Positions 1 to 10,820 of a DNA stretch of 64,000 nt are shown piece by piece. The notes beneath the pieces are model-generated. The model saw nothing but the letters and a program-made list of their open reading frames with translations. It ran no database searches and was not told where the DNA came from. This stretch comes from Zychaea mexicana (lineage: Eukaryota; Mucoromycota; Mucoromycetes; Mucorales; Lichtheimiaceae), in the NCBI RefSeq assembly GCF_025766255.1, contig NW_026516785.1:62001-126000 (forward strand), in the 5' to 3' direction. Numbering within the stretch: the stretch's first letter is position 1; each line of letters starts with the position of its first letter. The translations under genes and the position numbers were made by a program.

Positions 1-1
1 T

Positions 2-229
2 TCCTGGGAACCAGCAGAAGCATTTAATAGTCCACAACCAATCATGAAATATTGGGAACGTGTTGGTATCACACCACCGAAGCAAAGCAAAATACAAACT
101 GCATTACCTGTGACGCACATCCCACAGCAATCACAATGTAAAGCAAAAGGAACTATTTCCAAACGTCAAGAGGGTTCCACACCTACACCATCTACTAGAC
201 GCAGTAAGCGTTTACGCACACGTTGCTAA
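2..229 (+). CDS. Chromovirus (Ty3/gypsy) polyprotein, C-terminal chromodomain tail, partial
   Basis: The reading frame is open from base 2 and enters from outside the window, so this is only the last 75 codons of a longer pol gene. It begins with SWEPAEAFNSPQPIMKYWE, the typical end of a retroelement chromodomain (W-E-P ... I-x-x-Y-W). In chromoviruses this domain sits at the integrase C terminus and targets integration to chromatin. After it comes a basic, proline/serine-rich tail ending in RSKRLRTRC. A polypurine tract and an LTR follow within 45 bases, in the order expected for a 3' retroelement end. The body of the element (gag, protease, RT, integrase core) lies upstream of the window, so intactness cannot be judged. 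Confidence 0.85.
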   Translation, partial: SWEPAEAFNSPQPIMKYWERVGITPPKQSKIQTALPVTHIPQQSQCKAKGTISKRQEGSTPTPSTRRSKRLRTRC

Positions 230-271
230 GCACATTCTTCACAGAATAATGTTTAACCTGGAAGGGGGTGA

Positions 272-734
272 TGTGGTGAACCACATTAATACACTGCTTA
301 AGATATCAACAATAAGATATTCGGTTAAACATTATAGCACACACGTATGAACACTACGGCATTTCGGCTAAACACTATTGAATAAAATCTCTCACTCAAA
401 TGATCCACCTTACGTGAACAGGACAATGAACCTATCAACAGGTACCTCGGCCATTACATCAGCTAACGCCGGTTTCAAAGATGTGCCCGATTAACATAGC
501 GACTTCAATAGAAGTTCTGATACGTCCTTGATCCATCCTCTATCACATAGTTTATCCATTAGTCGGATGAATTGATATCGCCGTCTTAATAGCTAGAATA
601 TAAAAGAGCTTTATCTTTTGTTGGAATAAAACATCATCTCAAAGATACTTAATCTTGTCCCTTATTATCTTTATTAAAGCTCTATCATCACACTTATCCT
701 TCACTCTTGAATATAAAATATAATCCTACACACA
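272..734 (+). mobile_element. 3' LTR of the chromovirus
   Basis: A polypurine tract (gaagggggtga, 261-271) lies directly before a TG-initiated sequence starting TGTGGTGAACCACA at 272. That opening is itself a short palindrome. Inside is a TATA-like tataaaag near 600. The segment is AT-rich and has no reading frame. The 3' end is my estimate: it is placed at the CA of TACACA near 734, giving about 463 bp, but CA ends two or four bases earlier are equally possible. The left LTR and the target-site duplication are outside the window, so the length cannot be confirmed. Confidence 0.6.
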
Positions 735-886
735 ATAAAAAGAATATAAGTACATTTTAAGTTATAGTTCTATAGCAAACATATTGACAGCTATATCTTA
801 TAATATAATGATGCTTCCCAATAAGAAGATTGACTACTTGAATATAAGTACCTTATATATATTATATGTATAATACATGGGTCACA

Positions 887-1000
887 ATGGGTCAACGGGT
901 CGGGTCAAGGGTTAGACGGGTTGACCCACAGGTCAGAAAAGCATAAACCTGACCCGTTGACCCATCCTCAAACTACGGGTCAGATTGCGACCCCTATACT
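887..1000. repeat. Inverted GGGTCA / TGACCC repeat cluster
   Basis: A 15-base arm ATGGGTCAACGGGTC (887-901) recurs exactly as its reverse complement at 951-965, with a 49-base loop. Further GGGTCA or TGACCC copies lie at about 878, 902, 923 and 979. The unit could fold as a hairpin or be the end of a small inverted-repeat element. No coding content is seen. Confidence 0.6.
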
Positions 1001-2081
1001 AAATATATGGTGTAGACAGGGGGGGATAAGTAAACAAAGAAAGAGAACAGATGGAACTAGAATAGAACAAAGACAGAAAGGCTGGATAAGAATGTGGTGT
1101 TAGGTGCTCCTTTCAGTATGAATATGACTAGACAACAAGAATGAAACTTAAAGCTCCAGTAGTTAATAATAACTTGAGAAAATGCTGAAACAAGATTTAT
1201 AACGCAGTTTTTACAGTTAGATTAATTGACGCTGTTAAGCACACTAATAATTTATAATGTTTCTTTCTCTACTGTCTTCACGCACAAATATCTACTCAAA
1301 GAGAAGCTTTTGCGACATATAGCTTGTTTGGATATAAAGCGCAAAAGTGCAGTAATGCTGGGACTTGAAAGAACTAAACTTGAAGTTCGTTCACCTACTG
1401 TATTTACTGCCTGCTACAGTTTCTATGTTACTGTTGACAGCAAATGCTTCTAGATAATAAAGGTGGGAACAGAGGACGTGAAGTAGACCATAATAATAAA
1501 GATGTGTAGTGAAATGAAAGATCGGTACATCATTCATGTAACAAATGGCAAAAACCTATATATAAGCACTTTATATTGGAAAATCAAATTGACTGCTGAG
1601 TAGCATAATACGTAATAAGCGTACTACTTTGATAGGCATCCCATATCGGCTAAGAAGAATATTTAATGCATCAGTAAATGAATCACGAAGAAACTACATG
1701 CGTGTGAACATGCCAATTATCTGCTAACCTGCAAATCTCATGCTTATTATATAAATCACAAGATGACACTTGTAAAGGTACAGTGTTATAGTTTTGAGTA
1801 TCGTATTATAGCTAATGAAACAATTCAAAAACAGTATTAAAAAGCACTCTATCTGAATACTACGAATCGGACGCTTTCTCTTAAGCATAGGTCAATTGTA
1901 ATGATGGGATTATATTGAAGGTTTCTTGACTGTATGTAGTATATGGCGATATGCAGATGTCGATGTTCTAGATATAGATAGAGAACTTAAGCTATTTAGG
2001 CCAAGGAAGAGTTCTGGATATGTATATAAACGGATAACAAATGAGCGGCCGGATACAATTTTTTTTTCTGGCAATGCCTGG

Positions 2082-2149
2082 CACGACTTTTTGAAAAAGC
2101 CAGGAGCTATAGATATACTTCCATCATATTGCGATTCGAAAGCAAATAA
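2082..2149 (+). pseudogene. Fragment of a CLA4-like kinase 3' end
   Basis: The translation HDFLKKPGAIDILPS matches the last exon of the CLA4 gene at 7753-7821 ([15 protein letters not shown]), and the similarity is visible at DNA level. Relative to the gene, one base is missing shortly after the shared PS codons. With that gap the alignment continues through a matching L-R-F-x-x-K and the TAA stop at 2147-2149. No kinase-domain sequence is recognisable upstream on the same strand. I read this as the terminal exon of a duplicated PAK gene that has decayed, or a short segmental copy. It lies on the + strand, opposite to CLA4. The surrounding frame 1926-2219 is otherwise unrecognised. Confidence 0.7.
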
Positions 2150-3190
2150 CAAATCGGCACGGACCACAACAGAAAACGTATTGAATTTAATAAACAAAAC
2201 AAAGAATCAAAAACCATAACACTGGAAGCTTTGTGGGCATGGCGAAGTAAAACTGTATTCGCGTGTGAGTAGAAATGAACAGTTGAACTATCGTCCTTCA
2301 TTTTTGCTACTGGAGAAAATACCGCCCTTGCTTCAATTAATCACTCGTTGAGAAAAGAATAGGATTTGGCTAGAAGAAAACCACCTTTGTCTAGAAAATA
2401 GATGCACCTCATGACACTGCTTCGAGGGCAGTCTTAGGTAGATAAACACCAACAACGTGATGTTAAAATCAATTAATAGTATTCACCTTTGATAACCGCC
2501 GCAACGCTTGAGCCCCTTTACAGAACTGAAGAGTGTCTTCCCTGATCCATTCATCTACCTTCCTCGTCATACAGACCCGCCAAGCGTAATATGTATAACT
2601 ATATATATAGAACTCGTAAATAAAAAATACTTCACTATAAAAGTGCACAAACTGACCGGTTATGTAGGTTTCTTGTCAATTTTTGAGTGAATATATTCGC
2701 TTTTGACGTTCAGCTTAGTATACCGACACTCACGAGGAGATACTAAACATTTATTACAAAGAGGCGGATCGAAAGGACGCGGTGGACTACCGTAATTTTA
2801 TTCTTCCCAAAACTAGCCATTTGTCGATCCAACATGCTAACTTCAAATCGAGGATAGCATATTTAACGCATATCGACGGTTTTCTCATAGATAATATACA
2901 AACGTTACATGATGAAGCAGTAATCCACCATTATCAGCGATACCATATAGATCCTTTCTTTCTCAAAAAGACCAAGTATATATGCTTGTTTTTAAATGTT
3001 GATTTTACTTTTCGATGAAAACATTAGTAAGTAATAATAGTAAATAGAAAGGAAAACAGATTGATGTAAAAGAAAGACAAGAATATCAACTACGACATGT
3101 GGGTGCAGTAAAGTAAAAAGTGGCGAGCGAATTGATTTCAATGGCGGAAAACGAAGAGTTAAGTAAGGCGTAAGGTGAGAGGTCATTTTT

Positions 3191-4779
3191 TTACTGAGCA
3201 GTTTCGGGCTTCTTGGCAACAAAGAAGAACATGGGGGTGAACAAGTTCTTTTGTGCGCCTTCAACAAGAGCATCGGCAGCCATTTCCAGGAACTTTTGAG
3301 TTTCAACAGTACCCTTGGGAGCAAGACCAACCTTTTCCAAAACACGGCAGAAGTTGGTGGTGGTGAAACGACCAGCCTTGGTCATGGCAATGGTGGTCAA
3401 GACATCACGAACGGTCTGACACTTGCGGAGATCACCTTCCAAAGGATAGAACCATCTAATCTGGTCACCCATATTGGCAAGATCCTCGTGTAATTCAATC
3501 TCGAAACCGACGTTCTTAAGAGCCTGGAGACATTCGGCGATGGGTCTCATCTTAGGAATACCGTTACCACGCTAAGAGACAATATATGTCAGAAAGAGCA
3601 ATGTCCGATAGCTTCCTCTTGCGTATAACCCCCCTCCTCGCCTAGCAATCGTTTACATACCTCAATACCGTGAGCGATACGGTGGTGCTCAGGGTCGCTC
3701 TCGTTGTAGTCATCAGTCATGCACCATTCGTAGCAGCCAAACTTGGCACCGGGCTTCAGCACGCGGAAGATTTCACCATAAACACCTTCAAAGGTGGGGG
3801 CGTGAACAGTAGCTTCGATGGCATAAGCAGCATCGAGACTGTTGTCCTCAAAGGGGATCTCCATAAAGTTACCCTATAACAAACAGGCATACAGACAGAT
3901 GCACAGGTCAGTTCGTTTGTACGACAGCGCAAAACATGAAATTGGATTAAACATGTGAACGAGAGAAAACCAAATTACCTTGATAAATTCGGTCTGGTCA
4001 GACAGACCCTGCTTGGCAGCGTAGAAAGTAGCGCGTTGAACTTGGTAAGCGTTGTTGTTCAAACCAGTAACGTGGGCACCGGTGAACTCGGCAATCTCAC
4101 GAGCAGGACCACCTATTAACATCATCGTTGTCGACAAACAGCAATTTAGTAGCAAATTCAAATACCCCTCATCAAGCTTGCTTTCCTTCTTCCCCTCCTT
4201 TTCTGTTCGTATCAAAAGAAAGTTACGTACCAACACCACAGCCCAAATCCAAAACCTTCATGCCACGCTTGATACCAGTGTTGGCAGCAAGGTAGTGTTC
4301 GTGGCGAGCAATAGCGCGGAAGAATTCTTCACCAGGGTAGTAACGGCAGAAATGAAAACTGCCACCCCAACCTAGTTATGATAAACGACGTTAGTCTTAG
4401 ATTTCTTTCTTTTCTTCAACGTCATTAACAGTGGATGAAGTTCCCCTCCCCCTCCATCAGGTCTCTTCCTTCATCTGCTTTGTTTCCCCACGCATTTGTA
4501 TGTACCATATTCATAAAAGTCAGTGGCCAAGTTATAGTATGAGTTGACAAGAGCAGTGTAGCTGTCCAGACGGTTGGCCTCATCTTCCTTGTTTTCGGCC
4601 TCAGGCTTCTTCCACATGTTGAGGTAGGTCTCGCTAGCGACGTTACTGACATCGCGGTTCTTGGATGACAAATTTGCCAAGAAACCAGTCTTGACTTCCT
4701 TGCCGTGCATAGCACGAGCAAAAGCAATATCTTCGGCGTGTTGAGCGGAAACGGTACCAGTAGACTGAGCAGAGACCAT
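3191..4779 (-). CDS. ERG6: Sterol 24-C-methyltransferase
   Basis: This enzyme transfers methyl from S-adenosylmethionine to C-24 of the sterol side chain in ergosterol synthesis, at ER membranes or lipid droplets. Five exons (4779-4506, 4371-4231, 4112-3979, 3873-3661, 3571-3191) give 380 residues, close to the yeast Erg6 length of 383. Visible features in order: an N-terminal stretch ending in [13 protein letters not shown], the Erg6 signature [15 protein letters not shown], the SAM-binding motif [15 protein letters not shown], then [17 protein letters not shown] and [10 protein letters not shown]. The C-terminal sterol-methyltransferase region ends in [12 protein letters not shown]. The start at 4779 (MVSAQS) matches family length; an in-frame ATG 11 codons upstream (4812) would add a hydrophobic leader. 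All five exons join in frame with GT..AG borders. It is transcribed away from CLA4's 3' end across a 3-kb spacer. Confidence 0.95.
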
Positions 4780-7752
4780 GATGATAAATATGGAAGGGGC
4801 GGGTTGAATCAAAGAAAAAAGGGAAATACCACTTGAAAAAGCGCGGTTTATATCGAATTGAGCGGGAGCCCAATAGGTTGTACACCTCCTCTCATATTCG
4901 TGACACGATCATGAACGGCGCGGGCGGGGGTGGCTTTTTTGATTGGCACCCTGCGACTGAGGGCGAAGCTGTCTTGCAGGCCGGCCGGGTGCTGTCCCCT
5001 TGGCCGTGCCTGTCTGTCTTAATATTTTCCGCTGGTCCAGCTGGAGCTCTTTGTTCTTGAAATTCTTTCAGGAACAATATTGTCACGTGCTTCTTTTTGA
5101 ATGTATTGCCCTGATCAGTTTTGTAAGTTAGCTGCTTTCTTGGAAAAATAGAGAATTTGACAGTTTGAGTAAAACTATACACCTCTCACAGCTCGTATCA
5201 GTAATAGTAATGTTTTTTTACCTTCATGCACATGCTTATACCAGGGCAATGGACCATGACTAAACCTCAATTTTTATATTGAGATTTATCCGCTTATCAT
5301 CGATCTACTACGACGTATTTAACAATTTAAGCCTTCACGCAATTTCTATATAGTAGATTATCTCTAAATTATACGTCATCCGCAAACATCTAATATTACC
5401 AGTTCTCACTTTGAAACCCTTTACAAAGTACCAAGTAGAACTCAAACTCAGGGTAACAGTAGAATCTACCCACAAGCGAGAACAACACTTGAGATATATC
5501 TCAGTATACTTTTGAGTCCGAAAAATTGTGTTTGCAGCCCCCGAATTGATTAAGAGTTTGGCGTCTATACAGAATAAATGGACGAGAAGACGATCGATGT
5601 TTGTGTTAGTACTTTATGGTGACGAACCTAGTTATATATATGCATTGTCTAGTTGTTGAACCATCGCTCGATAGTTTAGCATTGGGCTAACTACTATCTT
5701 TGATCGTTGATATGCATAACAAGGGTTATAGCAAAGGCCGGTTGGCAATAATTCCGGCAGTAGCTACCATAGGATCATTAATAGTACTAATATAATTCAA
5801 TGATAGTTCGTGCCTGAAGATATTTCGCAAAAAAATTAAAAGTTGAAAACCTTACAAGTACAGGGACCTTAGCATGGTGATGCTGATAGAAGCAGTCTCA
5901 TTATGCAAGATAAGGCTGCTTTTGTGAGCTTATTTTTCAAAGAATATTGCTACCTACTTAACAATAGTTATGAGCATTATATACAATGTATAACGCCGAA
6001 TACGAATATAAAAAATAAGCTGTCTAAATCTATTCTTTCCGCCAGCAGTGCAAGCGAAAATCGTCGTCGTGAGTTATAGAACAAGCTAAATTGTTCAAGT
6101 AATCATTTCGACGTGTTCATATTTAAATTTATTAGCAAGTTCTGAAAGCCGTGATGCTACCGAATCAAACGTGATTCACTAGAAAACTAGCTGTTGATTG
6201 AAAATTGGGAATGTACAAACAAATATTTTGCCAGTACTTCTATATAGTATGTTTGTTCTTTACAGAATAGATAGCCTTTCTCTGTCCTCAACGCTGATAC
6301 ACGTATTTGTCAAAGGAGCAAAAGATGACAGGGTATTGGCTTACTACAAGAAGACATCAACAACAACTTCAATGAGATAGCGAAGATTGTCCGTAAGTAA
6401 TTGATAGGAAACAAAGGAGAGTGAGATATAGAAGAGAAACAGCTACGCTTTCTAAAAAATTCTGCTTGTAGACAACACTGGAACAACAACAACAAGGAGT
6501 ATCATCATCGTCAGCAGTAGCAACAAGAAATTTCAACAATGATGGTGATCATGATAACGAAGAGACTGTGTTCGATGACGAAGTGGGTGAAATTGCTGTA
6601 AGTATCGAAAAACCACGAGAGAGAGTGTGTGTACTTGCTGGTGGAGTTGATCACTTACTGTATCATCAATTGACAAATCTGCCTAATAAAAGGTGTCCAC
6701 ATCAGTCACCGGTGACAGGATCATTGTGCTCCAAACATGAAAATAGTACTTCGTATCGACTAAGGAAAGAAAACAGACGTAAAAGTACCAGTACTAGACT
6801 GTGTCTATCTCGAAAAACATAGACCCTATTCTTAAGAACCTAGTTTTATGCGATGACGGATGGCAGTATTTTTGAATATAGAATATACGAAACATGATCA
6901 GTACAATGGGTACTCGCACATTTGCAGCAACCGACGACATTGGAGAATTTCTCAGTGATCTACAAGCGCCGCCTTTCCCCAAGAAGGGTACTCTCTGGGA
7001 CGCGTTCCACCTGCTCCTCGTTACTCGATGATCTCAACGTGTCAGTAATTCCCCACATCTACAAACACAAGGCAATGCAAGAAGCAATAAGTACACAAAT
7101 GAGCTACAGGTGGACACTCAGCTCTACTACACTGCGTCACTTACACATATCAGGCACTCAAACCTGATCAATAGTATGACAACCACGGCGGTGAAACGTT
7201 CACGCATTAATCGCTAATACGAAGTTTTATTCCAACTGTTTAAAAGATCACAGGAATTTTGTATATACATATCTATCGGCTAGAAGGTTTGTGTTTTATT
7301 TATATTTAGTACGATCTTGGATATTGGCAAGTTGCTTTAGTTAGTCGTGTTCATCTAAATGCACAGATCAGTATCAAAGCCGTCAGCTGTCAAATACGTA
7401 CGAAAAAAAAGTGCCACCCAATGTCAGTCGATGCTGCTAAAGATGGTAACATTGCGGCAACCATAGCTAACAAAGCAAGTCGATGCAGCCCTAGCGTTCC
7501 AACAAACTTTAGCAGTAATGAATGAAAAGAACTTTGTACTACGAATATTAGAAAGCTGGGTTGCCACTTTTGACCCAGGTCGAACGTTTGAGAAGCAACC
7601 ACAACAGCCTCTAATTCAAGACGCGTTAAGGGAGTCCTATTATAGAGATGAATCTGTGGGTTTGTTCGCCAAATTGAGTCTCTCGAGTGCGCATAGGAAT
7701 GTCTTAATGTATGCATTTTTTTGTGTGTTTCAGCGAAAATGTACATCTTCTT
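4780..7752. other. Spacer between ERG6 and CLA4 with possible decayed exons
   Basis: The first few hundred bases should hold the ERG6 promoter; a CACGTG box is near 5085. From about 6340 to 7740 on the + strand there are exon-like pieces. One (6471-6597) is Q/S-rich then acidic and ends at a strong GTAAGT donor. One is a 41-codon frame at 6906-7031 starting MGTRTFAATDD. One is an open run at about 7459-7766 containing NEKNFVLRILESW. I could not join them into one protein, and stops interrupt plausible joins, so I call this at most a decayed gene on the + strand. The rest (5100-6300) shows nothing. Confidence 0.3.
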
Positions 7753-10700
7753 TTACTTGTTTTTAAATCGTAATAATGATGGAAGAATATCTACAGGTCC
7801 CGCCTTTTTCAAAAAGTCATGCTAAGTTCAGAAAAAAGATATTCCTGTATTAGATTTTTCATTTGCCTTGTATATTCCTATCCCATGTCTCCAAATCTCA
7901 ACTAATAGAGCCATTCTTTCCTCTTTTATAATTACCTGTAGCAATTCAGCGGCTGTGGCACGCGATTTGACATCCACACACAGACATACAGCCAAGAAGC
8001 TTTTAAGATCCTGCGATAATTGATCTGGACTCTTGAGAGATGGCGTACCGTTCGTAGCAATCAAATAGAGCGCTTTTAATGGCTCTTCATCCAAGTAAGG
8101 TGGCTCGCTCTCGACCATTTCAATAGCCATGATACCCAAGGACCATATGTCGACTTTGGCACCATACTCTTTCTGCTTGACAACCTCAGGAGCCATCTAG
8201 TAAATGCATCAATGATTAGATCATGTTGATAGCCTACATGGACACGTAGTAAGCAATTCCATAATCCGTGAAAAACTTATTACCCAATACGGAGTGCCCA
8301 CCATAGTAGCACGCTTATTGCGCTGGTCAGTCAGTTTAGCACAATATCCAAAATCACTGATCTTGACCTGGCCTTGGAAATTCAACAACACATTATCGGA
8401 TTTAATGTCTCGATGGATGATATTCTGTGAATGCAAGTGATGTAGTCCTTTGGCCGTCTAAAACATAATATCGTCTTCAGTTGTGAGTACCAATACTAAT
8501 AGACTTGTTCCGTATCCCCTTCTTAACAAGGTATTACCTCGGCACTAACAACAGAAATATGTTGTTCGGTCATTGTATTGTTTTCAATCACATCCGTCAA
8601 TGCTCCTCCTTCCATATACTCCATGACGACCCACAAGTCTCCACGGACCAGGAAGCTGTCCAGGAAATTGACAATGTTCTCATGTCGCGACTCTTTCATG
8701 ATCATGATCTCGTTTACTATTAGGTCCAGTCGAGATTGCTTGCTCAGATCCATTTCTTTGATTGCTACTTTGCTGCCTGTGACCAAGTGATTTGCCAAGT
8801 AGACATAACCAGATGCTCTAATTACAATGGATAACAAGTATCAGCCTTTCTCTATCTCTTGTGAAAAAGTTCTTCTTTGTTGTGATCATACCCTTGTCCA
8901 ATTCGTTTGCTCCGCTTGTATAATGTATTTGGATCACCAGTGGACACAACTGACCCTACATGATATGCGATTCGTGTGTTAGCTACTACAAATTCATTAG
9001 TTACTATGGCGGTCCCCGCTTCTCATGCTTACGTAGTCTTTCCATGACTTGCGCATCGCTCATGGTACTGATCCGCTGCTCCTGCTTTCTGGACTGTTGT
9101 TTTTTCCTGTCGCTTGTAGTCGTGGTTGTGCTGGTCGACGTAGTGACCGGCACAGGCGTGGATGCTTGAGGTTGCGGTTGTATCTTTTTCGTTGACTTGA
9201 TCTTTTGTAGTTGCGTATTGCTTTCTTTCTTTTTAGGTATTGACTGGGGCTGCTGTTGCTGCTGTTGAGCCGTCTTGGCCGTATTTGCTGCCTTGAGCTC
9301 TGCGCTTTCTTTATCCAGAACAATGGCTAATTGTTTTAAGCGCTCCTTTTCTCGTTCAAGTCGTGATTTTTCAGATGCACGTAAAGCTAGCTTGCTTTGC
9401 TGCTGCTGCTGCTGTTGTTGTTGCTGTTGTTGCTTGTGTAATGCTGGTATGGATGTTTTGTTCTTGAGCGTGGAACGAGGTAAAGGCACTTGAGATGGTA
9501 CTAGCGACGGCTGTGGTGTCGGGGGAGTTTGCGGCTTTCGTTGCTTTGGAAGACGGGGTGATGGCTATAAGGAGTGTATGATTCAGATTTGGTCTGGAAG
9601 CTGTGGATGTATTGCTGCTACAACGCATCGTCATTTTCAATGTAAATAATGATTACCTCTGGAAGCACTTTTGCTGCTGGCGCCGTTGCTGCTCCTGACG
9701 ATGTAGATGAAGATGATGCTGGCGGTGGTTGTGGTTGGGATTGTGGCGGTGCGTCAGCTGACTTGCCGCTGCTGCTATTGCTGCCTGGTGCCTAGATACA
9801 GAAAGTATTGTTGAAGGCAATGTACTCGTTTATGTAAACACGGCATTTCTGTTTATGTTTATTTACTTGTGACAGTTTGAGCTTTTCCATAAGCGCTTGT
9901 ACGTCTTTGTTGCTGGGTACGTCAGGTGGCCGTGCGGGTGCTTCGCGAATGTGCCTTGGTGCTGGTGTGGAACGACTGGACTTGGGCTGCTGTAGTTGCT
10001 TCAGCTGATGTTGTTGTTGGTGCTGTTGTTGCAACTTTTTCCGTTGTTGCTCCTGTTGCTGATATTCCTCCTTTTCCTTTTCTTTTCGTGCCTGTTCTGT
10101 GTAAAACTCCAATGCCTCCAGCACCGCCTGTGGGTTTTTTGCTGCATCCTCTGCCGTGATCTTTGATCCTTTCAACAACGCGTTCCATTGATCAGGTAGG
10201 CCCTAATGCAAGCGGGGTCACACGTTGTGGTTTGGGTTATCCGTGACTCCTCATCCAAGCGAAAAAAGTGCAAATTAAAAGACGAGTGCTGATGTAGTGT
10301 ACGTACTGTGAAAGCCCCCGTGATTGGATCAAATCCAACGTGAACTTTGTGGACGAAATTAGTTGGTCCTGAGGCTCCGAGTGGAGAGCGCTAATGCATA
10401 ATAAGTAAAAAGACAGGGTCAGTGATGATGCGGATTGCGCACACACATGAAGAGAGGATTGTTTGGTACAAACATTATAGATCTCATCCATCCATGAGTA
10501 CAGCTCCTCGTCACTCTTGCATGCAAGGTAGTAGCTCTTGCCCTTTGTTCCGAGCTCAAAGCAGTATGACTTTAGTTCTGCACGAGCAACGGTGTTGATG
10601 TCTTTAAGGAATATCAACGCAACGCATTGACCGGTTTGCTTGACAATTGTTTGGTAAATATTGCGCTTTAACAATAGCTATCGTGTCTTCACTAGTTTAC

Positions 10701-10820
10701 CTCGTTGCGATGGAATGTTAAGGTTTGCTCACGCAGGACCACGTAGCGCTTGGACCACATCCATGCTCGCAGCCCGTCTTCTTTCACTTGCAAGTAGCCG
10801 TCTTTTTTTATTTCTGCCAT
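7753..10820 (-). CDS. CLA4: PAK-family protein kinase with PH, CRIB and kinase domains (Cla4 type)
   Basis: Serine/threonine kinase activated by Cdc42/Rac at sites of polarised growth and cytokinesis. Eleven exons sum to 2220 nt (739 residues): 10820-10701, 10638-10474, 10390-10307, 10202-9867, 9791-9657, 9564-9033, 8955-8892, 8817-8538, 8457-8284, 8196-7936, 7821-7753. The PH domain (about 3-95) starts [12 protein letters not shown]. The CRIB motif (about 97-135) reads [15 protein letters not shown]...GLPDQW. A long Q/P/S-rich linker follows. The kinase domain (about 470-735) has VAIKEMDL with the ATP lysine, [17 protein letters not shown] (the DFGYCAKL form is Cla4-like), GTPYW and MAPEVV. 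PH plus CRIB separates Cla4 from Ste20, which lacks PH. Exon 2 was placed with a 62-nt intron; a 35-nt alternative adds nine residues inside the PH domain. The last exon (HDFLKKAG) is short and easy to miss. Confidence 0.93.

Larger units (their letters stand above)
735..3190. other. Gene-poor AT-rich spacer after the LTR
   Basis: I see no intact gene here. The spacer holds the GGGTCA inverted cluster (887-1000) and the CLA4-like pseudogene fragment (2082-2149), listed separately. Short open frames at 1226-1453 and 2782-3018 have no recognisable motif, and their composition matches the AT-rich background. The decay, the LTR and the kinase fragment suggest a graveyard for mobile elements and duplicated pieces between the chromovirus and ERG6. 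Confidence 0.5.

Noticed and set aside
1926..2219. Whole 97-codon frame as a gene
   Set aside because: Only about 20 codons resemble anything (the CLA4 end), and the match needs a frameshift, so it is a pseudogene fragment.
4833..5182. Overlapping frames on both strands upstream of ERG6
   Set aside because: Short, no motif, located where the ERG6 promoter should be; GC-rich patch explains the lack of stops.
7390..7746. 118-codon minus-strand frame next to the CLA4 stop
   Set aside because: No domain, and it lies opposite an exon-like + strand piece; not contiguous with any CLA4 exon.
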